A stretch of DNA of 64,000 bases, taken from the NCBI RefSeq assembly GCF_029784135.1, contig NC_073746.1:13530416-13594415 (forward strand), read 5' to 3'. A program made the translations under genes and the position numbers. This DNA is from Toxorhynchites rutilus septentrionalis (Eukaryota; Arthropoda; Insecta; Diptera; Culicidae). This document shows, in pieces, positions 10,429 through 22,570 of the stretch (its first letter is position 1; each line of letters opens with the position of its first letter). Below the pieces are notes generated by a model. It worked only from the letters and a program-made list of their open reading frames with translations, ran no database searches and had not been told where the DNA came from.

Positions 10429-12184
10429 TCCGTATGCAGTTGCTGAGCAAGAGTTCACGTTGCCACATCACGGTTGGTCATCTTGAAAAAGTAAGGAGGA
10501 AGAAGGCCCGATTGAGAAGTTTTAGGGTATGCGAAGGCCAGATTTCGTAAAACACCTAAGTTGTTGCAGAACGAGCTGATTTTGAGGAAACGGTGGGTAA
10601 AAGTATCGAAAGAATTCGGCACCACCGTTACCCAAAACCTTATGATTGGTGGCGAGAGCAAATTGCGGACATTCGGTTATGGAGAAGGGATCCAATAAAG
10701 CAATGAATTAGAACCTTACAATAACGCTTTAATTTTCCAAGTAAAGTCTTCAGAGTCAAAAATTAGGAAAAATCACCCTAGCCGAGTTGAATGTCCGTAC
10801 ATACATGTCTCCAACAGAATAGTGAGTGTGTAATCTACCTACTATACTAAAGGTCACAGGTTCATGTACAACTTTCCGAAGGCCATTGTAAGTAGCGGAA
10901 GCCATTCCTTATCAATCTTCGTTACCCTGCAGCCCGATTCGATTGGTTTCAATCTGTCATCCGCATTATTCGTTCATACACGTAGCGATTTCACAGAATT
11001 TTGCGTATGTGAGTGTGTGTATTTTTTCGCACATAACATTCAGCGTACATTGTCCTGCTATGATGCCACTAACGAAGCAAGTCAATCCTCATATAAAAAT
11101 GTCACGTGTGAGAATTGTGCACGGGATGAATGACAGCCGTCCACCCTTTAGTTCCCCTGTCCATGTTGATAAATCAAGTTTTTTTTTCGTGCTTCCCACT
11201 CCCATCGGCAGAGATTGCTTTGCCAGCTTGTTAGATAGCGGTTAAAACAGCGAACCCACCGATGGCTATTTGGTTGATTAACATACTATTCTCTTTCATG
11301 TATTTTTTTTCGGAACACTATCCCACCTCCTAATCATACTTTTCGCTACATCTGAAACAAAAAAATCTGCGAACCTGTTCATATCCACTCATTCCATGGT
11401 TCCCGGTCGCCAACGATGTAGCACCAGCAGTATCGATCCGCTCTTGCTAGTCAATAAATTTTCCCGTGTTTCTAATTTTATATTTCATTAAACAATTGCA
11501 CAAGGCATCCCACAGATGCCGGCTTGGGCAGAGAACCATCGCATGTCAGGGACCAGTTATGCCTGGTCGAAGGAAACAGAGTGTGTGTGTGTGTGTGTGT
11601 CTGTCTGTGTGCGCGAGGGAGAGAGACTGGAAACGGGGTATGCTCGGAATGCAATTCCTGCAGTGGTCTCGCGGGACAAGAAGACCATCGTTTGCCCACC
11701 ACCAACCAGCGCTTGAGCAGCCTTTTCGGCAATGCATCTCGATTGCGAGGACAACAACGCCAACGACGACACGAGAGGACTATAGTATTGCCGAATCGGT
11801 GTACTCGGTCGGCATCGGTCGATTTGGTCCATGGAATTATGGGGACTAATGCGTCCACCGGTCTCTTTGTTTTGTGCCCGACTGCCTACAACTCTCGTTG
11901 CAACTGGATCGGTTTTCCCGATATGTGAAAAATGTCACCCAGCGACAAACAGGGAGCCAGCACAGGGTGGGAGGAGAAAAAAGGTGACTTTTTTTTTGTT
12001 CCGGCAGCTTCCATGGGTAAATGCGAACTCGACCGAAAACATGCAAGCTCGAGTTCATGCGGGAAAACTACTAATGGGTGGAGTTTGAACGTTGGCTGGT
12101 GAACTCGTACGATGGATGAGGATAATTTTTTTTCTGATATCAACTTTGCTGCCTTTCCATACCGCATACCATAGCCATTCTACG
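10429..12184. other. Unassigned DNA with a GT microsatellite
   Basis: No domain-like ORF on either strand. A (GT)n run lies at 11581-11610. From about 11.5 kb the sequence is GC-richer with several overlapping 60-130-codon openings that look like chance. Possibly host intronic or regulatory DNA. Confidence 0.5.
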
Positions 12185-12187
12185 TAA

Positions 12188-12638
12188 GGCTAGGCGCAAA
12201 TTGAGAAGCGTATAGCGCTCGTAAGCGAACGCGAGACTACCAACACGACTCATACGTGCCACAAACGTAGCGTGGTGGAGCGCATATTGAGTCGCAGTTT
12301 GGTGTAAATAACATGCCACTCGCATACAATGACTGATTAACACAGAGTTTTGCGATATATTTATTTACTAACACAATCACCCTGGCTGTACTGGTCAGCC
12401 ATACAGTGTCAAACCCACGGCGCTATATGATTGTTCACCAACACAACTACCACAACCGGCATGACCAGCACGAGAAACTGTGGTTCAGCCACAGCGTCGC
12501 GCGAGTCGTGTCTCACGAGCGCTCCACAATCTCGCGTCATCTGGCCAATTTGCGCCGTTCTATCTGTTTCCATTAGCCACAAAAACAGGCGCTATATCGC
12601 GCCAAGTTACTCGCGCTATATGCAATTTGCGCCTTGCC
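12188..12638. mobile_element. PIF/Harbinger-like MITE (TAA duplication)
   Basis: 451 bp with inverted ends GGCTAGGCGCAAATTG and CAATTTGCGCCTTGCC, flanked on both sides by TAA (12185-12187 and 12639-12641). The interior repeats TATAGCGC/GCGCTATA words. A 3-bp TWA duplication is the Harbinger signature. The 79-84-codon frames across it have no recognisable domain. Confidence 0.75.
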
Positions 12639-12641
12639 TAA

Positions 12642-14748
12642 CAGTAAGAAAAACTTCCGAAGGAATCCCTTGCGGTGTTTTTTGAGAAGTTCATGTCCTC
12701 GTTTGGACTGTAAATGCAATCGACGAGCAAGATGATTTTATGAGGACACAAATCATTTCCATTTACACATATATCGCACACAAAAAGGGAAGTTCTCTTC
12801 CGCATTATTAGATATTGCTGTATCGGAAGGGTTTACAGATATTTTGTGGGAAAATCCCACCAAAGTCTATATTACACAAAAATTACCCTATCTCTTTTAC
12901 TCGCGTACTAGGGAAAACACCGTTTACACCCTGGCAGATCTAACATCACTGGTGGATTATAGATGCGTTGCATATCTGCAACGCTACCGGGCTGTATAAA
13001 TGTAAATGCCTGTCGGAATTCGATATCTATGTGCCCGCATTCGACAGTGGCCAAAGCGAAGGGACCTACCACTGGTCATCGGAATCGACATTTTACTAAA
13101 GCCAGCCCGGTCCCTGTGCCTCTTCCCATCCATCTTCTCGTCATCCAGTTCACGTTGGTACGCAAAAAGATGGCCCCCCGCACAGGACAAAGCCTCTTTT
13201 AATTATGCATATAGCTGAAACCTGCTGGTAGATTTTCCATTACGAGCCGCGCAGCACTTGCTCCCATTCTCGCCATCCATATCTCGGTGATGCGATTGGT
13301 TGTCACTGGTCCAGCGACCGATCCGCTTTCGTAATCATTTCGCGACTGCTCGAGCAAGGCTCCGTAAAATTAGTAAGTAATAAATTTAATTTATGTACGT
13401 CACGTATCGATCCGACGGCGTAGGTGCGGTGCGGTGGCAATGGCCGTGCTTGCAATGAGCCAGGAAGATATCGGCTAAATCGTTCATCTACGCTCCGACG
13501 AATGGCGAGAGCTCCCTAAAAATCGATTAATTTTCCTCCGTCTTTTAGCGCTCTGACAAGATGTGTCGTCGTCGCTGTCGGTGCTTGCTGTCCTATACAT
13601 ATCGGAGGAGCTATGTAGGAAAACTTCTTTCCCCACCTCACGCGCCTCAACGCTGCAGGTTGGCTTGGTCCAATCAGACCTGGGGAGCTACTTATGCAGA
13701 GCGCAATCCATAACACTCCCCCCAACCATTGCCCCGCGCTCACACACATACACCTCGGCTGGCTGATTGGAAGGGAGCAAAACCTTGAATACGGTGTATT
13801 ACTTGGACTTGTTTCGGGTTCACCATCTTCCCGCTTCACACTCATAAATTCTTCCAAGAAAGCATGTTTTCATTTGAATAACAAAGAAAATATATAACAC
13901 CATTCCTCCGCCTTGGCAAGACTCACCGGTTTCGTTACCGGCACTGTCAACAATTCTACCCGACTAAGGGGCGAGCTTTTTCTCGCCTTATTTGGATTTG
14001 ATAGATATGAAAACACATTGGGTAGGGATTGATAACATTTTCCCCATACGCCAAGCCAACCTAGTCGGTTTCTAGTTTCTTCCAGAAACTTTGGACTCAA
14101 TTCCTGTGAATAATTGAGAATGATAACCTGAAATCGTTCATACATGATAGCGTCCTGAGCTGTATATCATTCTGTGAAGAAGAGATTTAATAGTTTACGT
14201 TATTGTAAACTAGAGGAACGATAAAACGATTGCCGCTAGCATTGTGCGAAAATGACGATAATGTGTTTTATTGTTCTAATATTTGTCCCATATTTCTAGT
14301 CAGGAGGGTGCTAAGGAAAGCTCACACATGTCATATCATTTTCTTCAATGAACCCGGTCCTACCAATGTTTTAAAACATGCGTCATTTCTACTCAGTATT
14401 TGGCATCATAGAAATCATGTCATTCGATTTCCAGACGTTCATTCTTCAGTCACATGATGTTTGTTGAACGAATCTGATAACACTGACTTGGTTCACAATA
14501 TCAAAGTTGAGAATCTTCGACGTCAATCATTAACGATTTCATCTGGCTAGTTCACCTGGAAGACAACCAAAATCTGCACCTAGTTACGAGTATTACCGAT
14601 ACTGTGAATCGATTCTACACATTTCGTCCATCGCTCAAGCAAATTGTGGATACCTTAACAATAAATCATTCGACGACCCATTTTCCGATATCTTCTTATT
14701 CGATGATGTGCTGCTAATTTGTTCTCATTCATAAGACTCATTGTTGGT
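12642..14748. other. Unassigned host-like DNA
   Basis: GC-richer to about 13.9 kb, then AT-rich. No supported coding exon, RNA gene or repeat boundary seen. The 13516-13857 minus-strand frame (113 codons) has no domain-like pattern. Confidence 0.45.
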
Positions 14749-15430
14749 TTAAGGGGGGACCCCTGTCTGGAAGGTCGAAGAATAATTAACTTTCTGGATT
14801 TTTTTCGGATGTTAGGAATAAAGTGCAGTGTACAAGTATTTTGTTTATTCTTTAAGGTATATTTGAAGATGTATTATCCATTTTTTGAGTGCACGAATAA
14901 TTATTATTACATTGTTGACATTGTAGATACTGTCTGAAAGCCGGTACCTTGCTGGTTGTATCGATTCTAAAGCAACGGGTTGTACAATGAATCCCAATGA
15001 ATATTTTGAAACTTTAGGACAATACCTAGAGCGTTACATAGGGGTTTTGAAAATTGGAAAAATTGCCAAATTGGCTGCAATTTTTGTTAAAAATGAGTTA
15101 TTTTTCATAAAAAATCGCCGTTTAGAAGCTCGTAAAAAATCGAAAAAATGAGATATCAAAAATGGTTATGTGATTAAGATAATTCATTTTAACATGCTCA
15201 TAAAATATTTCAGCTGAATCGGTCGAGTAGATCCTGAGATATCGATACCACCAGTTGAAAAAAACATGGTTTCGAGAAAAACACGATTTATATACTACAT
15301 TCCTTGAGGTGTCTTCATACTTTTGGCTGTAACTTTCAAACGAAATCGAATAACGAAAAATGCTTTTAGGACAAATGCAAAAAACAAAAATCCGATTTTT
15401 TTGTTTTTCCAGATCGGGGTCCCACCTTAA
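14749..15430. mobile_element. TTAA-flanked MITE
   Basis: Left end TTAAGGGGGGACCCCTGTCT; right end, read inward, TTAAGGTGGGACCCCGATCT. TTAA lies at both boundaries (14749-14752, 15427-15430). TTAA duplication is the piggyBac-superfamily target. The interior is AT-rich with no transposase; a 126-codon minus-strand frame at 15122-15502 crosses the boundary and is rejected as coding. Confidence 0.7.
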
Positions 15431-15518
15431 TGAAATACGAAATATGAAATATGATGAGGAAAATCCAGAAAAGCGAACCAAAAAACCCACAGCTTTTTGC
15501 ATGGTTTACAAACAACAT

Positions 15519-15768
15519 ATGAGGGGCTTAGAATGCAAGGGGTGTAAGTGACTTGATCGATTTCTTTTTTTCAACTTTTTTCTTTTGTGAATAACTCAGC
15601 GCACAAAAATGTGCCAATTTGAATTGGCTACAGAAACAAGATAATTGGGATTCTGACATTGTCAAATAAGCTGGGAAATTGTTTGCAATTGAGTTATGAT
15701 CAAAAGAGAAAGTCAGTGAAGAGAAATCGATCAAATCACTTACACCCCTTTCATTATAAGCCCCTTAT
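15519..15768. mobile_element. MITE with ~47-bp TIRs
   Basis: Left arm GAGGGGCTTAGAATGCAAGG then GGTGTAAGTGACTTGATCGA; right arm inward AAGGGGCTTATAATGAAAGG then GGTGTAAGTGATTTGATCGA. The TIRs differ at only a few positions over about 47 bp. Flanked by ATAT on both sides (TA-type duplication likely). No ORF. Confidence 0.7.
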
Positions 15769-15788
15769 ATATAAACAAACCTATAAAG

Positions 15789-16592
15789 TAGAGATGAAAC
15801 GGATATTCGGTCACTATCCGATATCCGGCCTGTCCGGCCAACATTTGCTATCCGTCCAGATACCAGATAGTGACTTACTATCCCGCCTGATACCGGATAT
15901 TAGAAAAAAAAATCAATAATTTCTCATTAAAACAAGATAAATCCTAACAAAACAGCTCATTACAATATTCATACATAATGAGAAATAAGGTTTGATTACG
16001 GAATGGCTCGTAAATGCTCTGAAAATCTGAGAAGATTCATCGCAAGATATTTTATATACTCTAAAAAGATTTTCTGCCGGGCTGTTTGCGTTTCAAGAAC
16101 TCCTAAATAGTCTGACTTGAACTTGAACTTGAACTTAAACAAACAGGTTGCAATAAGGTAATTTGGATCTTCTCCTAAGTAGTTGAAATAACTTCCTTGA
16201 AAACAACTGATTGATGTTCTTGGCCTTCTTTGAATTCATAGTATATGCGCTTACTCGACCAGTATTAAAATTATTTCAATATATCCACAAAAATATCATA
16301 AAAAAAAATCCTTATCAGTAAAAATTTGTTCAAGATTCCTTGCAGAAAACTTGATACTTTATTAAAGGATATTCATTTCATACGGAAAATTTAATGATCG
16401 TTCAATATTTTTATGTAAAAATGTGTTCATTTGTCTCTAAAATATAATTCTTTATTTGCTTCATGCACACATGCAGTTTCTCCCAGTTTCGTATTCGCAA
16501 ATAAAGAGCCGAATGTCCGGCTATCCGGCCTTGAAACTTGCCGACTATCCGGTATCCGGTATCCGGCCGATCTACTATCCATTTCATCACTA
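15789..16592. mobile_element. Non-autonomous hAT element
   Basis: Ends TAGAGATGAAACGGATA and, inward from the right, TAGTGATGAAATGGATA. Both subterminal regions are rich in CCGGATA/TATCCGG repeats. The 8-bp flanks CTATAAAG and ATATGAAG match at six of eight positions, consistent with an aged hAT duplication. No transposase. Confidence 0.65.
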
Positions 16593-16878
16593 ATATGAAG
16601 TAATACAAGTAAATGAGATAACAGTAAGCATCAACTGTAGTCAGATTTAAAAAAAAACAAAAGTGACTGAGTGGGAACTGAGCCCTTCTCTATAGCAGCC
16701 GTCGTTGTCTGTGGTACCAATTCATTTTCTGAAGCACCTTCTCTGCTGCCATGTCCGCAGTCCCAGCAATCGGAATAGATCTTCACATCGGGGAAGGTTC
16801 ATAGGATCTCACCATCGGAGACGACGGAGGACACATCACACGAATTTCCAAATATCACAAATATCTGTATCTGTATCC

Positions 16879-17868
16879 CAGGGTTGCCACATTTAATTCT
16901 GTAAAATTTTCTGAAAAAAAAATCTGTATATCTGTATTTTTGGGCGAAATGATCTGGGTTGGTCACCACGAATAACGAAAATCGCGGATAATGTGATAAT
17001 GGACTAAGCATGAAAGCATGAAAACTATGTTTTATTAACACATAAATCATTAAACTAACTATATGTAAAGTCGTGTACACCACAAAATAAAAGCGGATCA
17101 TCCGCTCGCGGATAATCGGGGTTCTACTGTAAGTCAATATACGATGGGCTTACTTATCTTGAAACGAAAAGATTAGTTTAGGTTCTTCAAATCGCTTAAG
17201 ATTTCGCTTAACAACTGCATCCAACAAAAGCCATCACGTTACTGATGAATGAAGAATCTTCAACAGCTTAAGGTCAACGATTTCCTGTATGGTCTTAAAT
17301 TCAGTAGAAAGTTTCGGGCTGTTTGACAAATAACTGTATATGTCATGCTTAAGTTGTTCTACGTATGCTGAAAACTTTTCACAGGCATAGCTAGTGCACA
17401 ACGCCAAATAGTGAAATGTATGTACATTTAATATCGATCATATCGGTACCCTCCTTCTTGAACAATCGCATTGCTGAGTTGTTATCTTGACAAATTGCTC
17501 AATAATACCGCGTAAAGGGTAACAGGATCAGCACGATCAACCTTAATAAGAGTATAAAAAACATCTTTGCAGACAAAGATCCTTTATCCATTATCCTGAC
17601 CACAAGGGCCAGAGTTTTACATGATTGCTTGGGTCGGTAGATTCATCTCCTATAACAGCAAAGTTATTGTTTCTCATGCGCTCTACTAGTTCATCATGTT
17701 GAGTTATGGCTATGACAGATTCAACTACAGAAACTTTTCTCGTTCTGTCAAATTTGATTGAGAAAAATCTGCAAATTCTGTTTCTGTTCTGAAAATCTGT
17801 AATTCTGTATCCGAAATTTGGCGAAAAATCTGTAACATACAGAAGATTCTGTATATGTGGCAACCCTG
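16879..17868 (-). mobile_element. hAT element with perfect 8-bp duplication
   Basis: TIRs CAGGGTTGCCACATTTAAT and, inward from the right, CAGGGTTGCCACATATACA. Flanked by identical CTGTATCC (16871-16878 and 17869-17876). Subterminal 'TCTGTA' repeats occur at both ends. It contains a decayed transposase on the minus strand, and near 17102-17131 a CGCGGATAATCGGGGTTCTA segment followed by CTGTA that looks like the end of a separate Tigger-type MITE. Confidence 0.85.
17160..17863 (-). pseudogene. Decayed hAT transposase (ZBED5/SCAND3-like)
   Basis: The frame from 17863 contains NNNFAVIGDESTD near 17650. DESTD carries the first catalytic Asp of many hAT transposases of the ZBED5/SCAND3-like type. 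After a stop near 17591 the homology continues with frame changes: VVRIMDKGSL, then PVTLYAVLL/EQFVK, then an IKC...ISL segment, a VICQTARNF segment and DAVVKRNLKRFEEP towards 17160. The order agrees with that family's catalytic-domain core, but at least two frameshifts and several stops break it. The first ~45 residues are translated subterminal repeats, not protein. BED finger and C-terminal dimerisation region are not seen. Confidence 0.65.
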
Positions 17869-17876
17869 CTGTATCC

Positions 17877-19470
17877 TAACGGTCCACGTTGACTGATATG
17901 AGCCAGTGGCGTCTCACCCGCCTGTTCAAACTGTTCATAGGACAGGTAGACAATCTCAGAAAAAATTAAAAAATTTGACGTCTAACCGGAATATATTATA
18001 TATTTTTATATATTCTTCATGAGATAAACAATTGAATAATTATGAAATTTCAAGCGTTCTAATAGGCCTTTTCTAAAGGCTTGAGGTGAATAAATATTGT
18101 AGTTTAAAGACTCTATATAAGAAATCAATCAACTATAAAAGAGCTCGCCAAGAGTATGTTGGAGTTAGTAGCGGCTTGACCGCTGTAGCGTATTTAAAAA
18201 AATCAGTCACAACGAATAAATTATGTGCATAGAACTCCCCCGTAATAAACACGTTTTGGAGTTCAAAATGGATGTCTCGTATTTTATGATGACACATAAA
18301 ATAAAATGCACTCCATTTTAACGTCACTTTGAACTCAAAAATGCTCGATTTTTGAATGATCTGATTGATCGCGGCTAAACGATTCTCTACTTGTACCACC
18401 ACCACCATCTACAACGTATAAAATAAAAAAAACGCGTCTCATCTAACGGTATGAAAACCAACACGAAATACATTTTTAATCTTGTCTACACCTCGAACAA
18501 AAATTTAAAAAATTTACATCTTTCATTCACAACTCTCCGTCCGAAGCGATTTCGTGTCGAGGAAAATCTCTGCTCGCTGGTTGAAAAATGCAATCTTACA
18601 TATATAAGACAAAGATTTTCCCACGTACGTATAACACATCATCACATAAGAACGGCTGATCAGATTTGAGTCTTCCGTATATCGTTGTGTTTGCTTCCAC
18701 CCAAATTAGAATGATAGAATACCTTTGGAGAGTATTTAAAATAAAATTGAAAATTCGAAAAAAATGGCTACGTATATGTAGTGCAGTGAAAAGTGAAACT
18801 AGTTAAATTACGTCACAGATAGAAAATGAGTGATCGCTTCGCAGCTGGTAGTCATTATTTTCACACAGGAGTGAGGCATGCCACGCAAAGTTTCGCTGCT
18901 CTTCACAAACTAAACAGTGTGATCTTCCTTTGTATCCACCACAGCCTTGTTTGTGATATGAACATTAAAAAGAATGCTGTCTGCTCGCTGGTTGGTGCGA
19001 GTGAAAGAAAGAAAGAGAGAGTTATGTATTATAGTGGCTTTAAACTTTGTCAGTTCATTCGCCTCTATTGAAGGCCAATTTGGAAAACTTAACCTGAACT
19101 CTAGGCCTTGAGAAAGGTCATTTTGGACGCCGACAACGACTGATTTTCTGCTGGACGACTGATGGATTATGAATGTGAGGCTAACTAGAACGAACCAATA
19201 TTGATGTGGTGGCTTCTTTTTCTAATTTTTCTCATTTCTCTTGGATAGATTGATATGCACGGTGAATAACGATGATTGTTCTCGGAGTGGTATTGATATA
19301 TGGATGAATTGCAGAATTTATAAAGGAGAAGTTCTTACTCTGCAAGTATATATTGATGAATAAAATAAAAATAAACTAAAGTATATTTTACTGTTACTAA
19401 AATTGTGAAGGAGCGACCAACCTTTTAGCCGGTACAATTTGAGTAGCAAAATTCGGCCAATCAAAACATC
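17877..19470. other. Unassigned AT-rich DNA with interspersed repeat
   Basis: No supported gene. The segment 19028-19100 carries the word ACTTTGTCAGTTCATTCGCC followed by TCTATTGAAGGCC, also present near 7560 and 30480, so it is an interspersed repeat of unknown class. Short 60-90-codon frames have no recognisable domain. Confidence 0.45.
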
Positions 19471-19478
19471 ACCTAGCG

Positions 19479-20304
19479 CAGTGGTTTTCAACCTGTTTTG
19501 CTCAATTCCCCCCTTTACGAAAATTAATCCCAGTGCTTCACCCCAATCATTATTTTGTAAGAAAGTCTGTAGCATAACAGTTATGTAAGAATACAAACGG
19601 TTTTGAAGTTATATTCGCAACAAACTTGATTTTATACTTGTATCTGATTACAAAAAAAAGTATATCAAGTTTGGCAAGTCCGTATGGCACCTGCGCCTGA
19701 ACGATTTCCAAAAAAAATCGTAATTCTTGAGAACTTTGTCGATGAGCACACCTCATGTATTCGATATCCTGTCACGGTGGTTTGTTCCTATCAGCAGCAT
19801 TGTAAGAATTCCAGATTCACATAAATTCTACGCAAAAGACAACAACACTCGCAACGCTTATTCCACATATCAGGATAAGAATCGATGATTTTGTTCTGAA
19901 ATTGATCCGAAGCTTTCGTCACTGCCAGTCGGAAGGCATTTCTCACCATGTCCAAATTTGTTCTTTGGATATGAGGAAAATATTTTTCAAGCTTAACTTG
20001 TTGTGAAAAGTCTTCACACATGTTGTACAATTTTCTTTTTATGGTCTTCTGTACTGTTTCGTCGTCTGCTCCATCACCATTCACTGACGAAAGTCTTTCA
20101 AACATTGCGAAGTTGTTCAATTGAACATTACATTTCATGTTTGGGAATGTTTGCCGAGGATCGCAAATCTTAGCGTATCCAATAAAGCATTTGTGGCAAT
20201 TTTTGCTAATCATTGTCATCTTCAAAGAGAAGTAAATGTGCAATACTCCCTTGCACAATTCCCCCCTTTTAATTACCAAATTCCCCACCGGTTGAAAATC
20301 ACTG
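19479..20304 (-). mobile_element. hAT (Charlie-type TIR) element
   Basis: TIRs CAGTGGTTTTCAACCTG and, inward from the right, CAGTGATTTTCAACCGG, the classical Charlie/ZBED5-type hAT terminus. Flanks ACCTAGCG (19471-19478) and ACCTAACG (20305-20312) match at seven of eight positions. Both subterminal regions contain GGGGGGAATT/AATTCCCCCC words. Carries a transposase remnant on the minus strand. Confidence 0.85.
19791..20288 (-). pseudogene. C-terminal fragment of hAT transposase (ZBED5/SCAND3-like)
   Basis: A 165-codon frame. The segment around residues 50-150 (NNFAMFERLSS, then DDETVQKTIKRKLYNMCEDF, KYFPHIQ, MVRNAFRLAV, DSYPDMW) follows the pattern of ZBED5/SCAND3-like hAT transposases: a 'FPxFxxL' segment, a helix, 'YFP', 'W(V/M)RNPF' and an acidic stretch. 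The 'RNPF' equivalent is RNAF here. The N-terminal 50 residues include translated subterminal repeat. The catalytic Asp residues lie in the deleted N-terminal part. The family identification is by eye. Confidence 0.6.
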
Positions 20305-20312
20305 ACCTAACG

Positions 20313-20877
20313 CGTTTAGACAGTGCTTGACATTTAACAATTATCCCATTGTTTGTAGCAAAAAATATAATTTTCTTCATTGTGATGGATGCGTAGAAAT
20401 ATTTTCCATTGATCCAAACATCTTTGCGATCTATCAATAAATGGTCGAGTTATATGCGTTCGAAATCTTTGGTTCTTTTCTTATATGTTCAGTTTTTAGA
20501 TTTTTATTTAACACCTCATATTTTCCTGTTAAACCCGTGAGTTGATCATGTTTTGAGAAGAAAAGTTGCCTAGACGAAGAAATTGTTTGGGTTTCTTAAC
20601 ACTCGTATTTAGTGTATCTATGGGGTATTTGTAAACTGTGTGTTCAAGTCGTTTTGTTTATAGTTTTACAATAAAAATATCTACAAAGATAAGAAAAAAT
20701 GTATTCGTGAAAGTTATGAAAACTGACACAATAAGCCTTAACTACAGTTTCCCTACAATAATGTCGGAAACGTCGGCCAGTTGGCTGTAAATCTGAATAG
20801 CGTTTATGGCATTGATACTGCAACGACCAATAGTGAACAATTTTGGTTTTGTCAATCTGTTTAGGATTTAGATAGCC
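20313..20877. other. Unassigned AT-rich DNA
   Basis: No gene or repeat boundary recognised between the hAT element and the tandem duplication. Confidence 0.4.
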
Positions 20878-21951
20878 GACTAATTAGCGAAAGTGTAGCA
20901 AAAATAATCGACGATTTGTGTGACCATCATGTAAGATATGTTTCGATCCGCTAAGATCGAAAAAAAATCCAAATTCAGATAATTGTTTGAAATTAATCGA
21001 ATAGCACCGGAAATCGGGGCTTTCGAAAAAAAAATGAAGTCTTAAAATTACATGAAACGTCGAGATCTAGTGTCATCTCGAAAAAAAAATTTTTGTCAAA
21101 AATCGACACTCTGGGACTTTTTTTGGAATACGAAACGAAACGTAAGGTTTTGGGTACCAATAAAAATAGTTATCTCGATTTTTCATTCGGAACTTGCTGC
21201 GAAATGTTGATTTGCACGATAATATACCCTTTGCAAAATATTAGCTCATTCGAACTTCATTTATTAGTGTCACAGACGTAAAAATTTGAGTTTTTTTGGA
21301 AAACGAAAGACCACCGAAAATCGGGGTTTTCAAAAAAAATTGTTGGTGCCAAATGTCTTAAAATTGCATTACTCGTCGAGATTACTGTTAAAAAAAATCG
21401 TCAAAAAAATTTTTGACTAATTAGCGAAAGTGTAGCAAAAATAATCGGCGATTGGTGTGACCATCATGTAAGATATGTTTCGATCCGCTAAGATCGAAAA
21501 AAAATCCAAATTCAGGTAATTGTTTGAAATTAATCGAATAACACCGGAAATCGGGGTTTTCGAAAAAAAAATGAAGTCTTAAAGTTACATGAAACGTCGA
21601 GATCTAGTGTCATCTCGAAAATTTTTTTTTTGTCAAAAATCGACACTCTGGGACTTTTTTTGGAATACGAAACGAAACGTAAGGTTTTGGGTACCAATAA
21701 AAATAGTTATCTCGATTTTTCATTCGGAACTTGCTGCGAAATGTTGATTTGCACGATAATATACCCTTTGCAAAATATTAGCTCATTCGAACTTCATTTA
21801 TTAGTGTCACAGACGTAAAAATTTGAGTTTTTTTGGAAAACGAAAGACCACCGAAAATCGGGGTTTTCAAAAAAATTGTTGGTGCCAAATGTCTTAAAAT
21901 TGCATTACTCGTCGAGATTACTGTTGTCTCGAAAAAAAAAATCGTCAAAAA
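20878..21951. repeat. Two 537-bp near-identical tandem copies
   Basis: GACTAATTAGCGAAAGTGTA begins at 20878 and again at 21415, an offset of 537. The copies differ by a few substitutions and homopolymer changes. A 62-codon frame is identical in both (21093-21281, 21630-21818) but has no domain and looks like repeat sequence. The interior resembles the satellite-like sequence at 60420-60820. Confidence 0.9.
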
Positions 21952-22570
21952 AATTTTTTTTGACCCTTGGTCGTTTTTCCGTCTGAAAAGTCGATATAAA
22001 AAAAAAATTTTTGAGATAACTGTAAATCTCGATGCTCCATGCAATTTTAAGACATTTGGCATAAACAAATTTAAAAACCCCAATTTCCGGTGATTTTTCT
22101 GTTTCCAAAAAACTAAAATTTTAACGTCTGCAAATGAAGTTCAAATGAGCTAATGTTTTGCATAGGGTATATTATCGTGCAAATCAACATTTCGCAACAA
22201 GTTCCGAATGAAAAATCGAGATAACTATTTTTATTGACACTTGAAACCATACGTTTCGCTTCGTAGAAAAAAAAACCCAGTGCGTCGATTTTTGACAAAA
22301 ATGTTTTTTTTTTAGATGACACTAGATCTCGAAGTTTCATGCAATTTGAGGACATTTGGCATTAAAAATTTGTTTTCGAAAACCCCGATTTCCTTTACTC
22401 CCCTTGGGTGATTTTTCGATTTTCAAAAAACTCAAACTTCGATCGCTTTGTGCCACTCTCCCTTCAGTCCGATTGAGCTGATATTCTGCGTAGGTGTTTT
22501 TTCGAGGTGGTAAACATTTTGTATAGGGTAGCCTTTTGAAATTTCAGGGTGGATTTTTTTCCCATATATT
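21952..22570. repeat. Inverted, diverged copies of the same satellite-like unit
   Basis: From about 22090 the sequence is the reverse complement of the unit to its left (for example AATGAAAAATCGAGATAACT at 22206 versus AGTTATCTCGATTTTTCATT at 21171), then ends in the words CGATCGCTTTGTGCCACTCT and TGTATAGGGTAGCC. The block is therefore an imperfect head-to-head repeat. No coding content. Confidence 0.7.

Noticed and set aside
15122..15502. 126-codon minus-strand frame
   Set aside because: Spans the right TIR and TTAA border of a MITE; low-complexity Phe/Ser-rich translation of AT-rich DNA.
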